Shown here: positions 36,281-44,231 of the stretch, one piece after another
How the letters are laid out: every line of letters begins with the position of its first letter
Position numbering within the stretch: the first letter of the stretch is position 1
NCBI RefSeq assembly: GCF_003711805.1
Contig: NZ_QXCP01000004.1
Span: 310,001-374,000, forward strand
Direction: 5' to 3'
Length of the DNA stretch: 64,000 nucleotides
Source of the DNA: Brachybacterium sp. EE-P12
GTDB lineage: Bacteria; Actinomycetota; Actinomycetes; Actinomycetales; Dermabacteraceae
Notes under the pieces: model-generated
What the model saw: the letters and a program-made list of their open reading frames with translations, nothing else
What the model was told of the DNA's origin: nothing
Database searches by the model: none
Made by a program: the position numbers and the translations under genes

Positions 36281-36886
36281 TCACATGTCGACGGCGGAGG
36301 TGACGAGGATGCCGCTGTCCTCGCAGAGCGCGGCGATCTCGATCAGGTCACCGGCGACGGTGATGTCCCCGCCGTCGCCCCGGGCGAGGGCCGGCAGCAC
36401 GGAGACCCATCCGCCCTCGCACGCGGCGAGCTCCTCCTCGAGCGACGGGACGAGGAGCGCGAGGACCTCGGCCTCGTCCACCGGCTCCAGCGTGCCGCCG
36501 CCGGAGTCCGGGGCTCCGCCGGCGTCGGAGGCCCCGGCGGAGGCGCTCGCGGTCACCAGCTCACGGGCGTCCTCGGGAGCGAGCTCGAGGACCGCCTGCC
36601 ACCAGTAGTCGTCGGGCGCGGGGAGCGGGATCCTCTCGTCGGGGTCGGTGAAGCGCCCCTCGGCGAGCGAGACCCGTGCGGGCTCGCCGAGCGCGGGGAA
36701 GTGCTCGTCGACGAGCTCGGCGGACTGCAGGAGGACGCCGGGCCGGTAGTAGCGCCGGGCATCCTCGTCGTGCACCCATCCGGGCTCTCCGCGCCCGCCC
36801 CCGCCGAGCAGCCCGCAGCCCGTCAGCGCGGCGCTCGTCAGCACGACCGCCGCGAGGACTCCTGCTCGTCGTCCGATGTCCCCCAT
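36281..36886 (-). CDS. Hypothetical lipoprotein
   Basis: A 201-residue exported protein with a clear type II signal peptide: basic MGDIGRR, a hydrophobic core, lipobox ALTGC cleaved before Cys24. The mature part has a Gly-rich linker, then an acidic globular region with YYRPGVLLQ and YWWQAVLELAPEDARE, and a Ser/Gly/Ala-rich low-complexity insert near residue 120. No domain recognised. ATG 36886 is preceded by GAGGGGG about 6 nt upstream. Its neighbours (EEP hydrolase, luciferase-like monooxygenase) give no functional clue. Confidence 0.7.
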   Translation of the reverse strand: MGDIGRRAGVLAAVVLTSAALTGCGLLGGGGRGEPGWVHDEDARRYYRPGVLLQSAELVDEHFPALGEPARVSLAEGRFTDPDERIPLPAPDDYWWQAVLELAPEDARELVTASASAGASDAGGAPDSGGGTLEPVDEAEVLALLVPSLEEELAACEGGWVSVLPALARGDGGDITVAGDLIEIAALCEDSGILVTSAVDM

Positions 36887-37000
36887 GGCAACCCCCTCCC
36901 GTTCCCCGAGTCCCTGTCTACCAGGTGGGGGCGGGAGCGTGCCGCCCGAGGCGCGGCGCGTGGTCGGAGCGCGGGACAGGATCCAGGCGCGGCGCGCGGC

Positions 37001-38008
37001 TCAGAGCCCCCAGGCCTCGGCCAGCAGCTCGATCCCGCGGATCCGATGGTCGGGGTCGAAGTAGTTCGCGGTGACGATGAGCTCGTCGGCCTCGGTGGCC
37101 GCGACGATCTCCTCGAGCTGAGAGACGACGGTCGCGGGGGAGCCGACGGCGCGGATCGAGAGGGTCTGCTCGACCTGCTGCATGACGTGCTCGGGATAGC
37201 GTCCCTCGAGGTCCCGCGGCGGCTGCGTCTTCATCCGCTGCCCGGTGACGATCCCCAGGAACTGCTGCAGGTTGGTGGTGAACAGGCGCTCGGCCTCCTC
37301 GTCGGTCGGTGCGACCACGACGTTCACCCCCACCATGGTGTGCGGCGCCTCGATCTGCGCGGCAGGGCTCTGGGTCGCGTCGAAGCTCTCCCGATACACC
37401 TGCAGCGCCTGCAGGTACTGGAAGGGCGCGAAGTGGGAGGCGACGGAGAAGGGCATCCCCAGCTGGGCGGCCAGCCGTGCCCCGTTGGCGGTCGAGCCCA
37501 GGATCCACATCGGCACCTCGGTGCCCTCGGCGACCGCCGCGCGGATCGGCAGCTGCCCGCTCGGCTCCGCGTGGGACCAGTCCCGCATCTGCTCGACCGC
37601 GGCGATGAACGCGCCCGGCTCCGCGGAGGTGCGGGCCAGCAGCTGCGCCGTGTACTGGTCGGTGCCGGGCGCCCGGCCGAGCCCCAGGTCGATCCGGTCG
37701 CCGTGGAACCGCACGAGGGTGCCGAACTGCTCGATGACCGCGAGCGGGGAGTGGTTGGGAAGCATGATCCCGCCGGAGCCGACGCGGATCCGCTCGGTGA
37801 GCGAGGCGGCGCGGTCGATCAGCAGGCTGGTCGCGCTCGAGGCGAGGGACTCGGTGTTGTGATGCTCCGCGTACCAGTAGCGGTGGTAGCCGGCGCGGTC
37901 CGCGGTCCGCGCCGCGCGCATCGAGATCTCGATCCCTTCGCGGGCGTCCTGCCCCTCGCTGAGGGGGACCAGGTCCAGGATCGACAGGGGGACGTGCGGA
38001 GTGCTCAT
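37001..38008 (-). CDS. LLM class flavin-dependent oxidoreductase
   Basis: A 335-residue TIM-barrel protein of the bacterial luciferase-like monooxygenase class, MsnO8-type: YHRYWYAEHHN near residue 45, GSGGIMLPNHSPL near residue 80, LGLGRAPGTD near residue 110. Such enzymes use reduced flavin and oxygen to oxidise varied organics. Start ATG 38008 is leaderless, with TAGGCT (38020-38015) ending 6 nt upstream. It forms a divergent pair with a second LLM gene starting at 38126. Substrate unknown. Confidence 0.88.
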   Translation of the reverse strand: MSTPHVPLSILDLVPLSEGQDAREGIEISMRAARTADRAGYHRYWYAEHHNTESLASSATSLLIDRAASLTERIRVGSGGIMLPNHSPLAVIEQFGTLVRFHGDRIDLGLGRAPGTDQYTAQLLARTSAEPGAFIAAVEQMRDWSHAEPSGQLPIRAAVAEGTEVPMWILGSTANGARLAAQLGMPFSVASHFAPFQYLQALQVYRESFDATQSPAAQIEAPHTMVGVNVVVAPTDEEAERLFTTNLQQFLGIVTGQRMKTQPPRDLEGRYPEHVMQQVEQTLSIRAVGSPATVVSQLEEIVAATEADELIVTANYFDPDHRIRGIELLAEAWGL

Positions 38009-38125
38009 GGCGCGAGCCTAGTGATGCGGACCGACCGGTGGTCCTTCGGGAGAGCAGGGGAAGGATCACCCGCTCAGGGCCGGATTCCCGGGAAGATCCG
38101 ACAGGTCCCGGGCGTTGCGGCAGGG

Positions 38126-39094
38126 ATGAGGTTCTCCCTGCTCGATCGCTCCCGCACCCGTACCGGCCGTCCGGAGCAGGCGGCGCTGACGGACAGCATC
38201 GAGCGCGCCGTGGCGGCCGAGCAGCTCGGCTATCACCGTTTCTGGGCGGCCGAGCACCACACCGTGCCGGGTATCGCCAGCGGCGCACCGGCGGTGCTGC
38301 TCGCCGCGATCAGCCAGCGCACCGCCCGGATCCGCCTGGGCTCCGGGGGAGTGATGCTGCCGAACCACCGCCCCCTCGTCGTCACCGAGCAGTTCCTCAT
38401 GCTCGCCGCGCTCGCCCCGGGACGCGTGGACCTCGGCCTCGGCCGCTCCCTGGGCTTCACCGCTCCGGTGCGGGAGGCGCTGGGCAGGACGGAGGCCACG
38501 CCCGCGCAGTTCGCGCAGGAGGCGCGCGAGCTGCGCGGGTATCTCGAGGGGACCGCCGCGCTCACCGCCCGGCCTGCTCTCGACGAGGCACCGCCGCTGT
38601 TCCTGCTCGCGACCGGCTCCGGCCTCGACACCGCCGCGCAGCTCGGGCTGCCCGTCGTGCTCGGCGGCCCGGTCCTCGACTCCGCGGACCTCCCCGAGCG
38701 CCTGGCCGGCTACCGCCGGGCCTTCCGCCCGCACCGGGGCAGCGCTCCGGCCGTGATCCTCTCCGCCGACGTGCTCGTCGCCGACACCGACGCCGAGGCG
38801 CGGCAGCTCGCCCTGTCCGAGGTCTGGGCGATGGTCAGATCACGGGAGACCGGCGCGTTCCCGCCGCTCGAGGATCCGGCGCGGATCCGGGAGCGGGAGC
38901 TCACCGCGCGCGAGCGGTCACGCCTCGAGCGGGGGCTCGAGACGACCTGGGCGGGCAGCGAACGCACCGTCGCCGCCCGCATCGAGCAGGCCGCGGAGCG
39001 CACCGGCGCCGAGGAGCTGGTGGTCAGCGGCTGCACCTTCGACCGCACGGCGCTCGCCGACTCCGACCGCCGCGTCGCGGCGCTGCTGGGGTAG
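38126..39094 (+). CDS. LLM class flavin-dependent oxidoreductase (second copy)
   Basis: A 322-residue luciferase-like monooxygenase paralogous to the divergent gene at 37001-38008: YHRFWAAEHHTVPG, GSGGVMLPNHRPLV and DLGLGRSLGF match the same positions. C-terminal region ends SDRRVAALLG. It starts at ATG 38126; I see only a modest GCAGGG upstream. The divergent pair likely arose by duplication, and both share a 117-nt promoter region containing a short palindrome (38028-38044). Substrate unknown. Confidence 0.87.
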   Translation: MRFSLLDRSRTRTGRPEQAALTDSIERAVAAEQLGYHRFWAAEHHTVPGIASGAPAVLLAAISQRTARIRLGSGGVMLPNHRPLVVTEQFLMLAALAPGRVDLGLGRSLGFTAPVREALGRTEATPAQFAQEARELRGYLEGTAALTARPALDEAPPLFLLATGSGLDTAAQLGLPVVLGGPVLDSADLPERLAGYRRAFRPHRGSAPAVILSADVLVADTDAEARQLALSEVWAMVRSRETGAFPPLEDPARIRERELTARERSRLERGLETTWAGSERTVAARIEQAAERTGAEELVVSGCTFDRTALADSDRRVAALLG

Positions 39095-39126
39095 CCGGGA
39101 CGGCCGCCTCGCCCTGCTCGAGCGAG

Positions 39127-39750
39127 TCACCAGCGGGGCGCTCCATACCCGGGAGCCGCCGGGCGCTGCGCGTTCTGCTGGGCGAAGGCCGCACCGTACT
39201 GCGCATAGGCGTGGGCATGCTGTGCGTGCTGCGCCCGGACCCGCTCGTTGTGGCCGGACGCGGCCAGGCAGCCCCAGATCATCGACGTGATCCAGATCGG
39301 AAGACCCACCAGCGGCGCCAGGAGTGCGAGGAACGAGCCGAATCCGAAGGTCGCCAGCGTGATCAGAGCGATGGCGAGTCCGGTGAGCAACGAGACGACC
39401 AGGGTGATCCCGAGCAGGACCAGAGCCCCGGTGACGGTCGAGTAGAGCATGCCGAGCGGACCGAAGAAGAAGGTGAGCACGAAGGCGACGCCCACGCTCT
39501 TCTCGGGCAGCGGGGGCATCGGCATCGGCGCGGCGAAGGGGCCCGTGGGCTGCGGGGCTGCGACCGTGACAGGGTGCTGGGGCACACCTGGTGACAGGGG
39601 GCCGAGGGCGGAGGAGCCGCGGACGTCCCCGCCCCGTGGGTCATGGCTGAGAGCGGTGTGATCGACGATCCCGTTCTCGACGATCTCCCCGGGGATCACA
39701 TGACCCTTTCCCTGCGAGTATCCCTGTCGATCTGATGGTCCCCGAGACAT
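39127..39750 (-). CDS. Small multi-pass membrane protein with Pro-rich N-terminus
   Basis: A 207-residue protein. The N-terminal 85 residues are Gly/Pro/Ser-rich and cytoplasmic; two to three hydrophobic segments follow (VGVAFVLTFFFGPLGMLY, then VLLGITLVVSLLTGLAIALI and a third), and the C-terminus is Ala/Gln/His-rich. The FFFGPLGMLYSTVTGA block recurs in small bacterial membrane proteins without assigned role. ATG 39750 has a GGGGGA site 3-4 nt upstream and is preferred over an upstream ATG at 39816. A TACGAT -10-like box (39820-39815) lies 65 nt upstream. Confidence 0.7.
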   Translation of the reverse strand: MSRGPSDRQGYSQGKGHVIPGEIVENGIVDHTALSHDPRGGDVRGSSALGPLSPGVPQHPVTVAAPQPTGPFAAPMPMPPLPEKSVGVAFVLTFFFGPLGMLYSTVTGALVLLGITLVVSLLTGLAIALITLATFGFGSFLALLAPLVGLPIWITSMIWGCLAASGHNERVRAQHAQHAHAYAQYGAAFAQQNAQRPAAPGYGAPRW

Positions 39751-39893
39751 ACTTCCCCCTGAGTGCTCGTCGCCGCGTGTCGTCAGGTCCCCGGACGTCG
39801 CCGCCGACAGCTCCATCGTAGAGGAAGCATGTGACGTGCCGACGGGGGCAGTCCATGAATGCCCGTGGGCGCTGTACCGAAGGGAGCGTGCTG

Positions 39894-40145
39894 ATGCCCA
39901 CCGTGATCACCAGCGAGGAACTTCACCGCGATGCCTCGGCGACGCTGCAGGCCGCAGAAACCTCCCCGGTCATCATCACCGAGGACGGTCGGCGTACCCA
40001 TGTCCTGCTGACGGCCGAGGAGTACGACCGGCTCGCCCGCGCACACGAGCTCCTGGGCGACAAGCTCTGGAGGCGGGGGACGGAGGACGAGGACCTCGAG
40101 CTCCCTCAGCGCGTTCTCGAGGAGCCGCGCGAGCTCGGCCGATGA
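39894..40145 (+). CDS. Phd/YefM-family type II antitoxin
   Basis: An 83-residue protein. Residues 1-55 (PTVITSEELHRDASATLQAA, then SPVIITEDGRRTHVLLTAEEYDRL) are a Phd/YefM N-terminal dimerisation and DNA-binding domain; the acidic helical tail (EDEDLELPQRVLEEPRELGR) would bind a toxin. ATG 39894 has AAGGGAG 7 nt upstream. The usual toxin gene does not follow: the next frame starts with an ATGA overlap at 40142 but ends after 39 codons at 40261, overlapping the GNAT gene on the other strand. So this looks like an orphan or truncated TA locus. Confidence 0.8.
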   Translation: MPTVITSEELHRDASATLQAAETSPVIITEDGRRTHVLLTAEEYDRLARAHELLGDKLWRRGTEDEDLELPQRVLEEPRELGR

Positions 40146-40232
40146 CATACCGGCCGAACCGCGACGCACTCGCAGCGGTGCCAGTGCGGGAAGCGGCGCG
40201 CAGCCAGCATGCGGCCGTCACCGGCCTCCAGC

Positions 40233-40733
40233 TCACAGCACCTTGCGGAAGCAGACGCTGATCCCGTCGGCCGGATCGTAGGGCGCGAACACGTCGATCC
40301 GTGTCCAGCCCTCGCGCTCGTACAGCGCGATCGCCTCGGGCTGGCGGTTCCCGGTCTGGAGGAACAGCTCGCTCGCCCCGCGCTCGCGGGCCGCGTCCTC
40401 GAGCCGTGCCAGGACCCTGCTCGCCAGCCCCAGCCGGCGATGGTCCGCGTCGACGACCAGGCGCTTGACCTCCCAGCGGTCCGGCAGACGACGCAGGGTG
40501 CCGGTCGCGGCGGGCGAACCGTCCACGAGCGCGAGCACCACCACGGCCACGTCCTCGCTGCTCGGCGGGGCCGGGCGAGGGGAGTCGCGGCGCAGGGCCG
40601 CGTAGCGGGGCGAGAGCTCGACGTCCATCGCCGCCCGCAGCGCTGCGCCACGCGGATCGGACCAGTCGGTGTCGGCCCAGGTCAGGATCCTCCCGCCCGG
40701 CAGGACGGCGAGGTTCGCGGCGAGGGCGGTCAT
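40233..40733 (-). CDS. GNAT family N-acetyltransferase
   Basis: A 166-residue single-domain acetyltransferase. VKRLVVDADHRRLGLASRVL is the acetyl-CoA pyrophosphate loop (R/Q-x-x-G-x-A type), and the C-terminal LYEREGWTRIDVF is the usual GNAT end. It is the last gene of the peptide-ABC operon: its ATG overlaps the ATPase stop by 4 nt (ATGA). In that context it may N-acetylate an imported amine or peptide. The 3' end overlaps on the opposite strand with the short frame after the antitoxin. Confidence 0.82.
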   Translation of the reverse strand: MTALAANLAVLPGGRILTWADTDWSDPRGAALRAAMDVELSPRYAALRRDSPRPAPPSSEDVAVVVLALVDGSPAATGTLRRLPDRWEVKRLVVDADHRRLGLASRVLARLEDAARERGASELFLQTGNRQPEAIALYEREGWTRIDVFAPYDPADGISVCFRKVL

Positions 40734-42358
40734 GCGCTCGCCCCCACGCCCTCGCGCGCCGGGATCGAGGAGATCAGGGCGCGGGTGTACTCCTCGCGCG
40801 GAACGGCGAAGACCTCCTCGACGCTCCCGGACTCGACCACCTCGCCGCGCCGGAGCACGGTGAGCGTGTCCGCGAACTGCCGCACCACGCCGAGATCGTG
40901 CGAGATGAACAGGTAGGTCAGGCCCAGGTCGCGCTGCAGGGTGGCGAGCACCTCGAGGATCCCCGCCTGCACGGTGACGTCCAGCGCGCTGGTGGGCTCG
41001 TCGAGCACCAGCACGTCGGGCTGCAGCGCGAGGGCCCGCGCGATCGCGACCCGCTGGCGCTGACCGCCGGAGAGCGCCCCCGGGCGCCTGTCGCGCAGCC
41101 GTTCCGGCAGGCGCACCGCCTCGAGCGCCCACGCCGCGCGCTCCTCGCGTGCGGCCCGGTCGCCCACCCGGTACAGGTCCAGCGGCTCCCGCACGATCCG
41201 GCCGACGGTGAAGCGCGGATCCAGGGACGTGAACGGGTTCTGATGGACGATCTGCAGATGGCGGCGCAGCTCGCGCAGCGCCCTCGGATCCGACGGATCG
41301 ACCTCGACCCCGCCGACGTCCAGGGTTCCCGCGTCCATCGTCTCCAGGCCCAGCAGGGCCCGTGCGGCCGTGGACTTCCCGGAGCCGGACTCGCCGACCA
41401 GGGCGTGGGTGCGGCCGCGCGGGATCGTGAAGGACACGTCCGCGAGCGCACGGACCTCGCGCTCCCGCGTGCGGAAGGTGCGGGAGATACCCCGCACGTC
41501 GACCTGCAGATCGGCGCCCGCCGCCGGATGGCGCTCGTCGCGCTCGGCGCGCAGGCCCGCGAAGCGGTCCGGGTTCAGACCGGGTACGTCCGCCTGCAGC
41601 GCCCGGGTGTAGGGAGAGCGGGGCGCGGTGAAGACGGAGTCGGTGGGACCGGCCTCCTGGATCGAGCCGTCCTGCAGCACCACCACCTCGTCGGCGCGGG
41701 CGGCGGCGACGGCGAGGTCGTGGGTGATCAGCAGGACGCCGATCCCCAGCTCGCGGCGCAGCTCGTCGAGCAGGTCCAGGATCTGCTCCTGCACGGTCAC
41801 GTCGAGGGCCGAGGTCGGCTCGTCCGCGACCAGCAGGCGCGGCCCGGGCAGGATCGCGAGCGCGATGAGCACCCGCTGCAGCTGCCCGCCGGAGAGCTGG
41901 TGGGGGAAGGAGTCCGCGATGCGCTGCGGCTCGGGCAGGCCCACCCGCTCGAGCGCCGAGACGACGAGCGCCTCGCGCTGCGCACGGCTGCGCGTCCCGG
42001 GGACCAGCGCCGCGGCCTCGAGGGCCTGCGCCCCGATCGAGCGCACGGGGTTCAGGGACGAGCCCGGGTCCTGCGGCACGAAGCCCAGCACCCGTCCGCG
42101 CAGCGGCAGGAACTCCCTCTCGCGCAGGCCGGTGATCTCCCGGCCCCGCACCGTGATGGAGCCGTCCACGCGGGCTCGTCGGGACCCCAGCAGGCGCAGC
42201 ACGGCGCGGGCGATCGTGGACTTCCCGGAGCCGGACTCGCCGATCAGCGCGAGCGCCCTGCCCTCGCCCACGGCGAAGGAGACCCCGCGGACCACCTCGG
42301 CGGGGCCGTAGGAGACGTGCAGGTCCTCGACCTGCAGCAGCGCGGAGCTCGGGTTCAT
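40730..42358 (-). CDS. Peptide/nickel-type ABC transporter ATPase, DppD-DppF fused
   Basis: A 542-residue double ATPase. Domain 1 (residues 5-260) and domain 2 (about 300-530) each have Walker A GESGSGKST, signature LSGGQ (QLQRV and RQRVA) and Walker B DEPTSALDVTVQ. Fusion of the DppD and DppF halves is common in actinobacteria. Powers the importer formed with the DppB/C permeases and the binding lipoprotein upstream. Start ATG overlaps the DppC stop by 4 nt, with GGAGG 6 nt upstream. Confidence 0.92.
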   Translation of the reverse strand: MNPSSALLQVEDLHVSYGPAEVVRGVSFAVGEGRALALIGESGSGKSTIARAVLRLLGSRRARVDGSITVRGREITGLREREFLPLRGRVLGFVPQDPGSSLNPVRSIGAQALEAAALVPGTRSRAQREALVVSALERVGLPEPQRIADSFPHQLSGGQLQRVLIALAILPGPRLLVADEPTSALDVTVQEQILDLLDELRRELGIGVLLITHDLAVAAARADEVVVLQDGSIQEAGPTDSVFTAPRSPYTRALQADVPGLNPDRFAGLRAERDERHPAAGADLQVDVRGISRTFRTREREVRALADVSFTIPRGRTHALVGESGSGKSTAARALLGLETMDAGTLDVGGVEVDPSDPRALRELRRHLQIVHQNPFTSLDPRFTVGRIVREPLDLYRVGDRAAREERAAWALEAVRLPERLRDRRPGALSGGQRQRVAIARALALQPDVLVLDEPTSALDVTVQAGILEVLATLQRDLGLTYLFISHDLGVVRQFADTLTVLRRGEVVESGSVEEVFAVPREEYTRALISSIPAREGVGASA

Positions 42359-43215
42359 CGGTTCCTCCCCTGGTCCAGGTGACGGCTGAGACGGCTCACG
42401 GACAGCACCACCACGGCGATGACCAGGCCCGGGGCGAGCACGAGCCACGGGGCGTGCAGGAGGTGCTCGCGGCCGTCGGAGACGAGCAGACCCCAGTCGG
42501 AGGCCGGGGGCGGATCCCCGTAGCCGAGGAAGGCGAGGCCCGCGATGACGAGGATCGCGATGCCGAACTGCAGCACCGCGAGCGAGAGCACGGGCCGCAG
42601 CGCATTGGGCAGCACGTGCCGCAGCAGCACATAGGTCGAGGAGCCGCCGCTGATGCGCGCCGCCTCGATGAACACGCTGGTGCGCACCCGCAGTACCTCG
42701 GAGCGCATGAGCCGGGCGAAGACCGCGACGGCGGAGACGCCGGTGGCGATCGCGGCGTTGCGGGTGTCGTACCCCAGCGCCGTCACCACCACCACGGCCA
42801 GCAGGAAGCCGGGGATCGCCAGCAGCACGTCGACCACGCGACCGATCACCGCATCGACCCAGCCGCCCAGGTAGCCGCCCACCAGTCCGAGCGCGCCGCC
42901 CACCGCCACGCCGATGGCCACCGCGATCAGGGCGCTGGTCATCGAGGAGGCGGAGCCGTGGACGATCCGGGTGAGCAGGTCCCGGCCCAGATGGTCGGTG
43001 CCGAGCCAGTGCTGCGCTCCCGGGGCGATGAACTTGTCGTCCGGGACGCCGACGGCGGGGTCGTGGCCCGTGAACAGGCCGGGCGCGATCGACCAGGCGA
43101 GCACCAGGAGGATCACGGCGGCCGAGAGCAGCACCGTCGCGGGCGGCCGGGCCCCTGCGGCGGTCCGGGGCTGGGCGCCGGCGCGCAGGCCGGGGGTGAG
43201 GACAGCGGTGCTCAT
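42355..43215 (-). CDS. Peptide-type ABC transporter permease, DppC-like
   Basis: A 286-residue permease with six helices. It has the EAA-type loop EAARISGGSSTYVLLRHVLPNAL, which contacts the ATPase, and an N-terminal tail typical of DppC/OppC. Overlaps both neighbours by 4 nt (stop/start ATGA), which indicates tight stoichiometric expression. Works with DppB to form the channel. The family transports di- and oligopeptides, nickel chelates or opines; which one is not settled here. Confidence 0.9.
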   Translation of the reverse strand: MSTAVLTPGLRAGAQPRTAAGARPPATVLLSAAVILLVLAWSIAPGLFTGHDPAVGVPDDKFIAPGAQHWLGTDHLGRDLLTRIVHGSASSMTSALIAVAIGVAVGGALGLVGGYLGGWVDAVIGRVVDVLLAIPGFLLAVVVVTALGYDTRNAAIATGVSAVAVFARLMRSEVLRVRTSVFIEAARISGGSSTYVLLRHVLPNALRPVLSLAVLQFGIAILVIAGLAFLGYGDPPPASDWGLLVSDGREHLLHAPWLVLAPGLVIAVVVLSVSRLSRHLDQGRNR

Positions 43216-44231
43216 CGGGACTCCTTCCCGACCCGCAGGCGCGGGTCCAGCAGCGGGTAGAGCAGATCGATCACGAGGTTCACCATCACGAACACGGTGG
43301 CGGAGAGGACCACCGCGGCCAGCAGCACCGGGACGTCCTGAGAGCTCACGGCCTTCTGGACGACGGTCCCGACGCCCGCCCGGCCGAAGATCGTCTCCGT
43401 GATCAGCGAGCCGCCGAGCACCTCCCCGAGCACCAGGCCCACCACCGTGACCGTGGGCAGCAGGGACGGGCGCAGCAGATGCCGCAGCACCACCTGGACG
43501 GGCGGGAGGCCGCGGGAGAGCGCCACCTCCGCGTAGTCCTGGCCGGAGGACTCGTCGAGCGCCGTGATGAACACCTGGGCGATCTGTGCGGAGACCGGGA
43601 TCGCGAGGGTCAGCGCCGCGACCAGCGTCGAGCGCGCGCTCTCGGGCTCCACCAGGCTGAACAGCCCCAGGTTCACCGCCAGCACCTGGATCAGCACCAG
43701 GCCGATGAGGAAGTTCGGGGTGGACAGGAAGGCGGCGGGCAGCGAGCGCACCAGCGAGTTCAGCGGGCCCTCCGGCAGCAGCCGGGAGAGCAGCCCCAGC
43801 ACCGCGGCCAGGAGGATCGCGAGCGCCAGCGCGGTGACGGCGAGGGCCAGGGTCGAGGGGATCGCCTCGCCGATCATCGCCGCGACGGGCTGGGAGGTGG
43901 ACATCGAGGTCCCCAGCTCGCCGCGCAGCGCGTTGCCGAGGGAGACCAGCAGCTGCACCAGCACCGGCCGGTCGAGGCCGTGGAAGGCGCGGATCTGCGC
44001 CTTCTCCTCCTCGGAGTAGCCGTTCTGGGGGTTGTCCAGCTGCGCGGAGATCGGGTCGCCGGGGATCGCGGCGAGGACCAGGAACACGAGCACGTAGGCC
44101 AGGGCGATCACCACCAGCGCCTGGCCGGTGCGGCGCAGCGCGAAGGAGCCGTAGCGGCGCGCCGTGCGTGCGGCGGCGGACGTCCCGGCCGGCGAGGATC
44201 CGGCGGTCGTCTCCGTGGCGGCGGCGCTCAT
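43212..44231 (-). CDS. Peptide-type ABC transporter permease, DppB-like
   Basis: A 339-residue permease with six helices. FALRRTGQALVVIALAYVLVF is the first helix; PGDP after it and the EAA-type loop YAEVALSRGLPPVQVVLRHLL are standard for DppB/OppB. An N-terminal tail of about 28 residues is Ala/Thr-rich. Starts at ATG 44231, overlapping the binding-protein stop by 4 nt. Confidence 0.9.
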   Translation of the reverse strand: MSAAATETTAGSSPAGTSAAARTARRYGSFALRRTGQALVVIALAYVLVFLVLAAIPGDPISAQLDNPQNGYSEEEKAQIRAFHGLDRPVLVQLLVSLGNALRGELGTSMSTSQPVAAMIGEAIPSTLALAVTALALAILLAAVLGLLSRLLPEGPLNSLVRSLPAAFLSTPNFLIGLVLIQVLAVNLGLFSLVEPESARSTLVAALTLAIPVSAQIAQVFITALDESSGQDYAEVALSRGLPPVQVVLRHLLRPSLLPTVTVVGLVLGEVLGGSLITETIFGRAGVGTVVQKAVSSQDVPVLLAAVVLSATVFVMVNLVIDLLYPLLDPRLRVGKESR

